NCBI GenBank assembly: GCA_963730535.1
Contig: CAVSRU010000005.1
Span: 496,001 to 560,000 of the forward strand
Direction: 5' to 3'
Length of the DNA stretch: 64,000 nucleotides
Source: DASSUW01 sp963730535
GTDB taxonomy: Bacteria; Actinomycetota; Thermoleophilia; Solirubrobacterales; Solirubrobacteraceae
The stretch's first letter is position 1. Each line of letters begins with the position of its first letter. The notes below the pieces were generated by a model. That model was not told the origin of the DNA. It did no database searches and worked only from the letters and a program-made list of their open reading frames with translations. Below, one piece after another: positions 43,618 to 53,015 of the stretch. Made by a program: the position numbers and the translations under genes.

Positions 43618-44420
43618 GCGGGGCTCGGCTGGACCGCGTGCTCGAGCGCCCACGAGAGCGCGTGGTCGGCCACCTGCTCCCATCCCGGGGCCGCCGGCAG
43701 GAGGTGCGGCCCGGCGAACTCCTTCACCTCGGTGACCGTGTCCGACTTGTACTTCTTGGCGTTGGACCGCTGGATGCTCGGGGGCATCAGGTGGTCGTCG
43801 CTGCCGCTGATGAACAGCAGCGGCGCGCGGGCGTCGTTGCGGTAGTCGACCCACGTCTCCTGATGGCCCGGCGTGACGTTGGCCAGCACGCTGTCCCAGA
43901 AGATCCCGCCCGAGGCCGGGATGTGGTAGCGCTCGTACAGCCGCAGCGACTCCTCCTCGCTGAACGTGTTGGCGAACGCGTAGTGCCACTGCTCCGGTGT
44001 GAAGCCGACCGCCCGGTGACGGTTCGCCGGGTTGCGCAGGACGGCGAACGTCGACTTCAGCTGCGACAGCGGCACCATCTTGACGCCCTCCGTCGGCGCC
44101 GAGTTGATCGCGACTCCCGCGACGCCGTAGCCGCGGTCGAGCAGGAGCTGGGTGAAGACGCCGCCCGCGGAGTGCCCCATCAGGATCGGCGAGTCGAGCT
44201 CGCGAACGACCGACTCGAGGTGCTCGACGATCGCCGGCACCGTCAGAGCCGTGATCGGCGAGGGATCGGCGTTGAGCGCCTCCACCTCGACGTCGAACCC
44301 TGGGTATCCCGGCGTGACCACGCGATAGCCGCGCGCTTCGTAGTGGCGGACCCAGTCCTCCCAGCTCCGTGGCGTGACCCAGAAGCCGTGGATCAGGACG
44401 ATCGTGTCAGGCGTGGACAC
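43614..44420 (-). CDS. Alpha/beta hydrolase
   Basis: 268 residues, no signal peptide. Oxyanion segment IVLIHGFWVTPRSWEDW; nucleophile Ser in ILMGHSAGGVFTQLLL; acid in FISGSDDHLMPPS; His in FAGPHLLPAAPGWEQ. GTG at 44420 is fixed by AAAGGAG 8 nt upstream, one of the clearest ribosome-binding sites here. First gene of the hydrolase-MBL-MDR operon, 61 bp downstream of the LuxR-type regulator gene. Confidence 0.9.
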   Translation of the reverse strand: MSTPDTIVLIHGFWVTPRSWEDWVRHYEARGYRVVTPGYPGFDVEVEALNADPSPITALTVPAIVEHLESVVRELDSPILMGHSAGGVFTQLLLDRGYGVAGVAINSAPTEGVKMVPLSQLKSTFAVLRNPANRHRAVGFTPEQWHYAFANTFSEEESLRLYERYHIPASGGIFWDSVLANVTPGHQETWVDYRNDARAPLLFISGSDDHLMPPSIQRSNAKKYKSDTVTEVKEFAGPHLLPAAPGWEQVADHALSWALEHAVQPSPA

Positions 44421-44481
44421 CGTGCTGCTCCTTTCGCTAGCGAGCAGCGAACCTACGTCCGGGCCGGCGATTCCGCATCCG

Positions 44482-47195
44482 TCACATGACTGCCCTGAGC
44501 TGCGAGCGTGAGCTGACCCCGAGCTTGGGGAAGATCCGGTAGAGGTGCGAGCCGACCGTCCGGTGGGAGAGGTAGAGCCGCTCGCCGATCTCCCGGTTGG
44601 TCAGCCCCTCGGCGGCCATCCGTGCGATCTGCAGCTCCTGGGCGGTGAGCTCGTCGCGTGCCTCGCGCGTGCGCCGCCGGCTTGCCTCACCGGCCGCTCG
44701 CAGCTCGGTCCGCGCACGGTCGCCCCACGAGATCACGCGCAGCGCGTCGAACCCGTCGCGCGCAGCCCGCAGCGGCACGCGGGCCTCGGCGACACGCTTC
44801 TGTCGGCGCAGCCACGTGCCGTAGGCGAGCAGCATCCGCGCGCGGTCGAAGGGCCAGCGCGTCAGGTCCGCCTCGAGCGCCACCTGGAACAGGGCCTCGG
44901 CGTCTGATCCGTCAGCGAGCAGCGCGCGGGCGTGGCGCATCGCGACGTGCAGCCATGGCGACGGCGTCCGGCGGGACAGCCGCTCCAGCTCCTCCATGAC
45001 GCTCCGGACGTCGTCGCCGTGGCCGCTATGGACCGCGGCCTCGGCGAGGTTGCCGATCGCCCAGCAGGACTCCATGCGGTGATAGGCGGGATCCGTCGGC
45101 GTGAACATCCTCCGCAGCTGCGTGTACGCCTCCTCGTAGCGACCGCTGCCCAGCGCCGTCAGGCCGCGTGCCATCTGGGTCACCGACAGCACCGCCCGCG
45201 CGCCGAACTGCAGGCCGACCCGCTCGGCGTCGGCGGCGAGCTCCTCGGCGACATCCTCCTCCCCGCGCAGCCCCGCGAGGATCGACAGCGCGACGGCAGC
45301 GCCCCCACCCCAGATCGGCTGACCCGTCTCCTGCGCGAGGCGACCGGCCTCCTCCGCGTCGGGCAGGGCGACATCCCAGCGGCCGACATGGATCTCCGAC
45401 CAAGCTCGCAGCACAAGCGCCTGCGCCAGCGCGCCGAGGCGCCCCTGGCTCCGGAGGCCGGTCACCGAGGCGGCGGCGAACCCTTCCGCGAGATCGAACG
45501 CACCCACCGTGGCGGCAGCCGCGCTCACCAGCCACATCGAGTCCGGCTCGGACGGATCGGGCGTCAGCCGCGACACTCGATCGACGACGGCCGCGCCGCG
45601 GTCGATCGGGGCCGCGTACGCGAGCACGGCCAGCAGCCACGGGTCGTCCTCGCCGACCGGCAGGCGCTCGGCGAGCGCGACGATCTCGTCGCTCAGCTCG
45701 TTCTCGCGATCGGCCCAGAAGCCGCTCGTCGCAGCGGCCCACAGCAGCCTCAGCGCGAGCTCCGCGTCGCCCGCCTCGGCGACGCTCGCGGCGCCGTCGA
45801 TCAGCGAGCGCATCCGGGCCGGCTCGCCCGGCGGGCCCGGGTCGCTCATCGCGCGCACCCACGCGACCCGGCCCGTGTCGATGGGACCGAGGGCCGGCGA
45901 TTCGACCTCGTCCAAGAGCCGCGCCACGACATCGAGCCTCCCCAGCTCCACGGCCCCCTCGGCAGCGCGGAGCAGCCGCCCGGCGGTCCTGCCGGGGTCA
46001 CCGCTGAGCTGCCCCGCGCGCTCGTGCGCTGCGACCGCGGATGCGAGCGCGCCGCGACGCCGGGCGTCGTCGGCCACCGCGTCGAGCTCGAGCGCCACGG
46101 CCTCATCCCTGCCGGCGGTCGCCGCCGCGCGGTGCCACGCCGCCCGCATGGGCTCGTCCTCCAGCATCGCCGCGAGCGTGGCGTGCACCGCCCGGCGTTC
46201 CCGGGGGCTCGCCGACTGGTACACCGCGCTGCCGACCAACGGGTGCCGGAAGCGCAGGCGCTCGTCCTCGACCTGCGCCAGGCGGGCGGACACGCCGAGC
46301 GCGAGGGCATCCGCATCGACCGGCCGCCCTTCGATCGCCGCGGCCGCGTCCAGCACGTCGGGCAGGGACATGCCGCCGTCCGCGGCCGCCACCAGCAGGA
46401 CCGTTCTCGCCGGCGTCGGGAGCTCCGGGAGCCTGGCCGCGAAGGCCGTCTCCAGCCGCGCTGTGAGCGGGAGGTGATCCGGCAGCGTCGTCCTCCCCGC
46501 GGTCTCGACGGCGCCCGGGAGCTCGATCAGGGCCAGCGGGTTCCCGGCGGCGTCCCGGAGCAGCCGCTCGCGGACGCTCGGGACGAGATCCGGCGCCTGC
46601 GAGTCCAGCAGCTCAGCCGCGAACTCGTCGTCGAGGGGCTCACGCGCAGCTCGTCGAGGCCGGCCGTGTCGAAGACGCTGTCGGTGCCGTCACGGATCGC
46701 CAGCAGCAGGAGGATCCGTTCCAGGCTCAGCCGGCGGGCCACGAACGCGAGCACCTGGCTCGTCGACCGGTCCAGCCAGTGCGCGTCCTCGACGACGAGC
46801 AGCAGCGGGGCGCGCTCCGCGACGTCCGCGAGCAGGTTCAGCGTGGCGAGTGCGATCAGGAACAGGTCGGGGGCGGCCTCCTCGGTCATCCCGAACGCGG
46901 CCTCGAGCGCGGCCCGCTGCGGCGAGGGCAGCGTGCCGAGCTCCGCGATCCGGGGCTGCAGCAGCTGGTGCAGGCCCGCGAACGGCAGGTTGGCCTCAGA
47001 CAGCACGCCGGTCGTCCGCAGCACCGACATGGCGCGTGCGTCGGCGGTCCGGACCGCCGCGTCCACGAGTGACGACTTGCCGATCCCGGCCTCGCCGCGC
47101 ACCACGATCGCGGCCCCGCGAGACCCCAAGCCGTCGATCAGCTCGTCGAGCGCGCTGAGCTCCGACTCGCGCCCGTAGAGCGGCAGAGTCTCCAC
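44482..47195 (-). CDS. LAL-type regulator: STAND ATPase with LuxR HTH, with a one-base frameshift
   Basis: About 904 residues after repair. N-terminal AAA/STAND ATPase: LYGRESELSALDELI, Walker A in VVRGEAGIGKSSLVDAAV, Walker B in APLLLVVEDAHWLDRST. Helical repeats follow to ~820, and a LuxR/GerE helix-turn-helix ends the protein (TAQELQIARMAAEGLTNREI, then YLSHRTVGSHLYRIFPKLGV). Near 46640 the frame breaks: upstream reads TAGLDELRV, and EPLDDEFAAELLDSQAPDL resumes in the next frame. Here one base appears to be missing. Start GTG 47195 follows GGAG, and GATAAT lies at 47205-47210. It is the likely activator of the operon just downstream on the same strand. Confidence 0.87.
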
Positions 47196-47223
47196 CACGC
47201 TCCGATTATCTCGTGCGGCGGAC

Positions 47224-48339
47224 TCAGCGCCAGCCGTCGCGCAGCACGCGCCGGGCGTTGCCACCCAGCACCGCGTCCACGTCGGGGGGCGCGAGCCCGT
47301 GCTCCTGGAGCAGCGTGCGCACAACTGGGAGCTTGCTCGCGCCGGCGCAGTCATCCGGCGGGTCGGTGAAGCCGTCGAAGTCGGTGCCGATCGCGACGTG
47401 CTCCCACGAGCCGGTCCAGTCGTGCAGCGTGGACATCGTGCGCCAGATCGCGTCGAGGCCAGGCCCGGGGTGCGTGCGGTCGAGCCAGTACGGCATGAAG
47501 ATGACGCCGATGACGCCGCGGGAGGCGGCGATCGCGTCCACGTCGTCCCGGTCGAGGTTGTACTCGACGTCGTTCATCGACCGCACGCCGACGTGCGACG
47601 CGACGATCGGGATGCGGTTGTCGACGAGGTCGTAGATCTCCCGTCGGGCGACCGGGGTGCAGTGCGCGACGTCGGGGAGGATGCGGCGCTCGACCATGCG
47701 CTCGACCACGGCGCGGCCCGCCGCCGTCAGGCCGCGCGAGAGGTCGACGCCCGTGTCGAGCGGGCAGATCGGGAACTTGCGCTGGTCCTCGGGGATCGCC
47801 TCCGCGTGCCCCGCGAGGTCGTTCGGGAACAGGTGGGCGAGCGTGATCGAGGCAACGCCGCGGTCGGCGAGGTGGTCGACCCGCGCGATCCGGCCCGGCA
47901 CGTCGTTCGCGGCCAGGCCGGCGGACAGGACGTTGCCGCCCTCGACGGTGTGCACGATCGCGGTCTTGCGCGCCGAGAGCGCGGCGTCCAGCTCGGCGTT
48001 CGAGCGGGCCAGCTCGATCCGCTCGGCCCGCGCCACCTGCCGCTCCATGGCGGCCATCTGCGCCAGCAGGTTCTCCCACGCGTTGTCCTTCAGCAGCCGG
48101 CGCCCGCCGGCGAAGAAGTGCGCGAAGAGGCGGATGACGCCGCACTCGAGGAACTGCGGCTCGGGGATGTGCAACGAGGACCACAGGACGTCGACCCCGC
48201 CCTTCTCGAGCATCTTGAAGTCGCTCAGGCTGGCCAGCGGGTTGAACGTGTGCACGGGCCCGGACCAGTAGTGGCGGCGCAGGTCGCGGCCCCACAGGAA
48301 CGCGTTCATGGCCGGGTGGGCGTGGATGTCGATCAGCAC
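47224..48339 (-). CDS. Membrane dipeptidase family protein (peptidase M19)
   Basis: 371 residues from GTG 48339 (VLIDIHAHPAMNAFLWG). Metal-dependent amidohydrolase barrel: HAHP at the N-terminus, AIVHTVEGGNVLSAGLAAND with the bridging Glu, LPDVAHCTPVARREIYDLV, IVASHVGVRSMND, and AIGTDFDGFTDPPDD near the end. Renal-dipeptidase-like enzymes cleave dipeptides, including D-amino acid ones. GAGGAG precedes the start and the gene overlaps the upstream flavoprotein by 7 nt, so the two are co-translated. Confidence 0.9.
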   Translation of the reverse strand: MLIDIHAHPAMNAFLWGRDLRRHYWSGPVHTFNPLASLSDFKMLEKGGVDVLWSSLHIPEPQFLECGVIRLFAHFFAGGRRLLKDNAWENLLAQMAAMERQVARAERIELARSNAELDAALSARKTAIVHTVEGGNVLSAGLAANDVPGRIARVDHLADRGVASITLAHLFPNDLAGHAEAIPEDQRKFPICPLDTGVDLSRGLTAAGRAVVERMVERRILPDVAHCTPVARREIYDLVDNRIPIVASHVGVRSMNDVEYNLDRDDVDAIAASRGVIGVIFMPYWLDRTHPGPGLDAIWRTMSTLHDWTGSWEHVAIGTDFDGFTDPPDDCAGASKLPVVRTLLQEHGLAPPDVDAVLGGNARRVLRDGWR

Positions 48340-49656
48340 TTCAGACGCTCCTCCAGGTACCGGTTCATGAACATCGGCGAGACCAACGGCAGGAAGCGAT
48401 CGACGTCGTGGTTGCGGCGCGCGAACTCGGCGTCGATGAAGTTGATCTTCCCCCAATGCGCCTTGAACGGGATCCCGGCGCGCTCGAGGTGCTGCCAGAG
48501 CCCGCGCAGGTGGGTGAGGATGGCCGCCTTCTCCTCCGGCTCCTTGCAGACCTCGGTGAGGTACATGAAGTTGAGCTTCGCGATGTACGGCAGCCCGTGC
48601 CAGTTCCACGCCGACATGTAGCTGCCGTCCACCCTCGTCAGCTCGATCTCGGTGGGGATGTTCGGCCACCGGTGCTCGCCGAAGAACTGCTCGCACTCGC
48701 CGAGGACGCGCTGCAGGTCCTGCGGGCGGAAGCTCCACTCGGCCATCGCCACGCGCAGCGCGGCGCGCCGATCCACCGGCAGCATGTTGCGCAGCGGGCC
48801 GCTGAAGGTGCGCTCGTCGTAGGTGCGCGCCATGACGTCGTAGACGAGCTCCAGCGGGCCGGTGAGCAGCGGGCCCTCGCCGGCGAGCGTGTCGAGCACC
48901 TTGAAGATGGCGTCGAGGATCTGCTCGGACTGGTCCTCGGAGTAGTCGCCGTCCGGCTTCGACTCGTCGCGCGGGATGCCGGTGGCCGCCCAGAGCAGCG
49001 CCTTGGTGCTGTCGGGCACCAGGTTCACCCGCCAGAAGTCGTACCGGGCCGCCGTGGCGTCGAGATCCGTGAGCACGTCGTCGATGTCGACGACCTTCAT
49101 CACCACCGCGAAGTGGCGCTCGTCCACCAGCCGGAAGCGGACGCGGGTGAGCACGCCGAGCAGGCCGAGCGAGCAGACCACGGCGGGGAAGTCGTCGTCG
49201 CCGCGGGCGATGCGGCGCTCCACCGCACGGCCCGTCGCCGCGTCGACGGTCACAAGCTCGACCCACTCGAGCAGCTCGTACAGCGAGTACCGGGAGCTGG
49301 CCGGCGCGGTGCCGGTGGAGATCAGGCCGGCCAGCGTCTGGTGGTCGGTCCCGCCGGTCGCGGTCACCGACTTGCCGCGGCGCCCGAGCACGGCCAGGAA
49401 GTCGTGCAGCGTCACGTTGGCCGACGCCTCGACCGCAGCGTCGCCGTCGTCGAACTCGATGGTCTTCGGCAGCCCCGAGGTGTCGAGGATCGCGTCCGCC
49501 ACCACGATCTCCGAGCACGAGTGCAGGGATCCGGGCACGCGGACGCGGCCCCTGGCGGGCGTGGACCTGCTCGAGCGCGGCCTTGAGCTCGTCCAGGCTG
49601 CGCGGGCGGAGGACGAGGTCGGGGCGGAACGAGATCAGCCCCGCCCAGTCGGTCAT
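48333..49656 (-). CDS. FAD-binding oxidoreductase, with a one-base frameshift
   Basis: About 440 residues after repair. The FAD_binding_4 start is MTDWAGLISFRPDLVLRPRS and LDELKAALEQVHA, which then loses frame at the CCCC run 49549-49552. The continuation RVRVPGSLHSCSEIVVADAI is in another frame and runs on with KSVTATGGTDHQTLAGLIST. One extra C explains the break. The C-terminal half has FWRVNLVPDS and ELTRVDGSYMSAWNWHG, similar in layout to aldonolactone oxidases of the VAO family. ATG at 49656 (or 49668). Pairing with a dipeptidase suggests a two-step modification pathway, but the substrate is unknown. Confidence 0.82.
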
Positions 49657-49763
49657 CACGGGTGGCATACGCCGATCAAGAGCGAGTCTCGCCGATCCTG
49701 ATACGTCGACGACGCCCACCCTCAGGTATTCGAGCCGCGCCATCGTCGATCATCAGGACCGCG

Positions 49764-49880
49764 ATGAGCCAGCACGCAGCTCCAGCGTCCACCGCGTGGC
49801 CGCCGTTCTGCATGATCGTCGACTGGGTCGTCGCCGCCATCATCGTTGGCGAGATCGCAGCAGGCATGCACTTCAGCTAA
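49764..49880 (+). CDS. Possible very small membrane peptide
   Basis: 38 codons: MSQHAAPASTAWPPFCMIVD then WVVAAIIVGEIAAGMHFS. It has one hydrophobic helix and an AGGA 5 nt before the ATG. It stands alone between two minus-strand genes and its stop overlaps the monooxygenase 3' end by 4 bp. The evidence is thin; this may be a chance frame. Confidence 0.3.
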   Translation: MSQHAAPASTAWPPFCMIVDWVVAAIIVGEIAAGMHFS

Positions 49881-50992
49881 CGAGCGTGTCGGCGCCCGGC
49901 GGCAAGCGCCGGCGCCGCCGGGCTCGTGCCGGTGCTCGCGAGGGTGGCGATCTGGTCGGCGATGTACTGGGCGTCGTCCTTGACCCAGCCCAGCAGCGCC
50001 GAGCCGCGCGTGTGCTGCCACGGCATTCCGAGGAAGTACAGCCCAGGCGACGCGGTGACGCCGCGCTGGTGCACGAGGCGGCCGTCGGTGTCGAAGACGG
50101 GCAGTTGCACGAACGAGTGGTCGAGCTCGAAGCCGGTCGCCCAGATGACGGCGCCGGGACTGAGCCGGCCGCCGTCGCTGAAGCGCACCTCTGACCCGGA
50201 CACGTCGTCGGTTCGGCCGCGCAGCTCGATGCCGTGCCGCCGTCGGGCGGCGCGAGGGCTTGAGCCGATCAGCGTCTCGCGGTGTTGCATGCGTTGGCCG
50301 ATCCGCGACTCGATGGTCTTTCCCATCAGGCCGGTGGCTTCGAGGTAGCGGAACAGGTCGCGCCCCAGGATCCGCTGCGGCAATGGCGTCTGGCGGGCGC
50401 CGATCGACAGGTGCACCTTGTGGGTGTGGGCGAGCTCCTCGGCGATCTGATAACCGGTGTTGCCGCCACCGACGACCAGTACCGGGCCTTCCGGCACGTC
50501 CTGCGGCCCGCGGTACTTGCTGCTGTGGAGCTGCGTGATGCCCGGTTCGAGGCGCTCGGCGATCGAAGGCAGACGCGGGATCTGGAACGGGCCGGTGGCG
50601 ATCACGACCTGGTTGGCCTCGTAGCTGCGATCGTCGAGCTCGACCCGGTAGCCGCGCTCGCCTTGGCGGACGGCGCGGACACGGCTGCTCAGCTCGACCG
50701 GCAGCTCGAAGTCGCGCGCGTAGTCGGTGAGGTAGGCGACGACGTCGTCGCGCCCCGGGTAGCTGTCCGGATCCCCGGGGAACGCCCGGCCCGGGAGGCT
50801 GTCGTAGCGGACCGGGGTGAACAACCGCAGCGAGTCCCAGCGCTCGCGCCACGCCGCCGCCGGCGTGTCGGCCGCTTCCAGGATCGTGAACTGCCGGCCC
50901 TGCTGGGCGAGCAGGTAGCCGATCGCCAGGCCGGCCTGGCCGCCGCCGACGACAACCACCTCGCGCCGGTCGCCTGCCGCGTCAGCGGTCAT
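49877..50992 (-). CDS. Flavin-dependent monooxygenase (FMO-like)
   Basis: 371 residues. FAD motif VVVVGGGQAGLAIGYLLAQQ at the N-terminus, an NADPH motif PVLVVGGGNTGYQIAEELAH at ~165-185, and the late VIWATGFELDHSF typical of the group. Between the motifs the FMO fingerprint is loose. Substrates may be a soft nucleophile (N or S) or a ketone. ATG at 50992 overlaps the multicopper oxidase stop by 4 nt, so the two oxidative enzymes form an operon. Confidence 0.9.
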   Translation of the reverse strand: MTADAAGDRREVVVVGGGQAGLAIGYLLAQQGRQFTILEAADTPAAAWRERWDSLRLFTPVRYDSLPGRAFPGDPDSYPGRDDVVAYLTDYARDFELPVELSSRVRAVRQGERGYRVELDDRSYEANQVVIATGPFQIPRLPSIAERLEPGITQLHSSKYRGPQDVPEGPVLVVGGGNTGYQIAEELAHTHKVHLSIGARQTPLPQRILGRDLFRYLEATGLMGKTIESRIGQRMQHRETLIGSSPRAARRRHGIELRGRTDDVSGSEVRFSDGGRLSPGAVIWATGFELDHSFVQLPVFDTDGRLVHQRGVTASPGLYFLGMPWQHTRGSALLGWVKDDAQYIADQIATLASTGTSPAAPALAAGRRHAR

Positions 50993-52650
50993 GTGCTCGG
51001 AGCGTCGTCGTCAGCCGGGGCGACGTTGAAGCTGAACATCATGCCGCTCTCGTGGTGCTCGGCGATGTGGCAGTGCGCCATCCACCGACCGACGTTGGTG
51101 ACGTCGAGCAGGATGTCGACGGTCTCGCCGGTGCGCACCAGCACCGTGTCCTTCCACACCAGGTTGGGCTCAGCCGCCCCGTCACGGGCGAGTACGAGGA
51201 AGCGGCCGGCGCCGTGAACGTGGAACGGGTGGTGCATCGGATGGTCGCCGGCCATCTCGTTCAGCAGCCGGATCTTCACCTGGTCCCCGACCTGGAATTG
51301 CCAGTCGATCGCGGCGTTCTCGGCGCCCGTGTCGCGGTCGATGATCTTCCAGCGCATGTTCGCCGGGGTCGTCAGCCGGTTGACCGCGACCATGTCGTCT
51401 TCCCACTCGATCCCGCCGGCCGCCTCGTGGTCATGGCCCGCGTGCTCGTGCTCGTGGGCGCCGTGCTCGTGGTCGTGGCCTTCGTGCTCGTGGCCGCCGG
51501 CCTCGGCGACGAGCTGCGCCGGCAGCAGCTTCATGCCGCAGTCCGGGCAGTGGCCGGGCTGCTCGCTGACGACCTGCGGGTGCATCGGGCACGTGTAGAC
51601 GGCCGGTCCGTCGCCTTCTGGCGTACCCATGTCCATCTCGGCGATGAACGCCAGAGTCTTGTGCGGCTCGGCCTCCAGATACGGCGCGACGCGCTCGCGC
51701 TCGGCCGCCATGTCGGGATTGGTGCGCAGGACCTCGAACTGCTCCGCCAGTGGCGGCTCGGCCGGGGCCTCGCCGACGGTGATCGCGGCCAACCGATAGA
51801 CCCGATCCGGAGTCTGGTGCTCGAGCGCGAGCTCGCCGGCCCGGTCGAACAGGACATCGACGATGACTCGCTCGGAGGGCGCGAGGATCACGTCGTCGAC
51901 GAACTGCTCGTGCTCGACGTGGCCGCTGTCGCCGCCGACGAGCTTCATCCGCGCGCCCGGCAGCTTGACCTTGAACACCCGCGTGTTGGCGGTGTTGGTC
52001 AGGTAGAGGCGCACCACCTCGCCGAGCTGCGCGGTCAGCGAGAGGTCCGGCTCACCGCTGACCAGCAGCACGTCGCCGAACCGGCCCATCGCCGCGTAGG
52101 TCGTCTCGGAGCGGCTGAACGGCGCAACCCTGCCGTCTTCGAGCAAGATGTCGTCGAGCGTCAGCACCAGGTCACGGTGCACGGGCGGCCAGTAGTCCGG
52201 GTCGGCCGGCTCCACCAGCACGTTGCCGTACAGGCCCATCTCCTGCCCGTAGTCCTCGCGGATATGCGGGTGGTACCAGTACAGGCCCGGATCGGGGAAC
52301 GTGACGCGCGCGGAGAACCTTTCGCCCACGGCCATCGGCGCCTGCGTCTCGTGCGTTCCGTCGTAGCGGTTCTCCAGCCGCAGCCCATGCCAATGGACCG
52401 TGGCGTCCATGTCGCCCTGGTTCTCGACGTCGACGATGACCTCTGAGCCCTCCTGGACCTTCAAGGTCGGTCCGGGGATCGACCCGTTGTAGGCCAGCAT
52501 CCGGACCGTCGCGTCGTCCAGTCGCTTGGCGACCGGAGCGATACGCAGCTCGAGATGCTCACCGTCAGACAGCGCGAGCAGCTCGGGCGCGCGCGCCTCG
52601 GGAAGCCCCGTCGGGTCAGTCGGGAAGCGGGTATCGGTGTGATGTTGCAT
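50989..52650 (-). CDS. Multicopper oxidase with embedded heavy-metal-binding and His-rich segments
   Basis: 553 residues. Copper ligands are in HWHG (~86), LYWYHPHIRE (~124), HHPFHVHG (~473) and MAHCHIAEHHESGMM (~525); the last holds the type 1 Cys with Met as likely axial ligand. Inserted between cupredoxin domains 2 and 3 is a heavy-metal-binding domain, YTCPMHPQVVSEQPGHCPDC (~350-369), followed by a His/Glu-rich stretch (GHEHEGHDHEHGAHEHEHAG). No signal peptide or Tat motif is seen, which is odd for a laccase/CueO-like enzyme. ATG at 52650 is supported by AGGAAGG. A role in copper handling is likely. Confidence 0.9.
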   Translation of the reverse strand: MQHHTDTRFPTDPTGLPEARAPELLALSDGEHLELRIAPVAKRLDDATVRMLAYNGSIPGPTLKVQEGSEVIVDVENQGDMDATVHWHGLRLENRYDGTHETQAPMAVGERFSARVTFPDPGLYWYHPHIREDYGQEMGLYGNVLVEPADPDYWPPVHRDLVLTLDDILLEDGRVAPFSRSETTYAAMGRFGDVLLVSGEPDLSLTAQLGEVVRLYLTNTANTRVFKVKLPGARMKLVGGDSGHVEHEQFVDDVILAPSERVIVDVLFDRAGELALEHQTPDRVYRLAAITVGEAPAEPPLAEQFEVLRTNPDMAAERERVAPYLEAEPHKTLAFIAEMDMGTPEGDGPAVYTCPMHPQVVSEQPGHCPDCGMKLLPAQLVAEAGGHEHEGHDHEHGAHEHEHAGHDHEAAGGIEWEDDMVAVNRLTTPANMRWKIIDRDTGAENAAIDWQFQVGDQVKIRLLNEMAGDHPMHHPFHVHGAGRFLVLARDGAAEPNLVWKDTVLVRTGETVDILLDVTNVGRWMAHCHIAEHHESGMMFSFNVAPADDDAPST

Positions 52651-52859
52651 CGGTCAGCGTCCTTCCTATGCGACTGGGCCGGCGGCGAAGCCCCACCGAT
52701 GGGCGGAGGCGGTCAGCAGCCACACTCCGGGCGGACGGTGCCGCGTCTCAGGGCGGTCGTCTTATCCGGGTGGCATCGGGCGCGCCGCGTGGCGCCGAAG
52801 CGCTCACAGCGGGGAGGTCTCGCGCGGCGGTACGACTGCGGTGTACTCGATCCGATCCT

Positions 52860-52888
52860 CGCCAGTACCTCCTACGAAGTCAAGGTAC
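52860..52888 (-). promoter_or_regulatory. Candidate metal-responsive promoter upstream of the multicopper oxidase
   Basis: A dyad GTACCT (52865-52870) and AGGTAC (52883-52888) spans a minus-strand -35-like TTGACT (in GTACCTTGACT). With a 17-nt spacer this leads to a weak -10 GAGGAT. A dyad covering the promoter spacer is the MerR/CueR-type arrangement, though the half-sites do not match a known consensus. The start codon is ~200 bp further on. The rest of the 365-bp gap (52651-53015) holds no credible gene; apart from this dyad and a hairpin next to htrA nothing was found. Confidence 0.35.
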
Positions 52889-52995
52889 GGTCGCTGACCG
52901 CGCTACGGAGAAGCGCCCGGCCTCGCCAAGCGACGACGTCACTTGAGCAACGATCGCCAACCTTTTCGACCTGCCGCAACGCTGGCCGTCGGACA

Positions 52996-53013
52996 AGTGG
53001 CCGAGGGGCCACT
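52996..53013 (-). terminator. Hairpin terminator after the HtrA-like protease gene
   Basis: AGTGGCC (52996-53002) and GGCCACT (53007-53013) form a 7-bp perfect stem with a 4-nt loop, beginning 2 nt after the stop codon at 53016-53018. No T tract. Confidence 0.45.
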
Positions 53014-53015
53014 GG

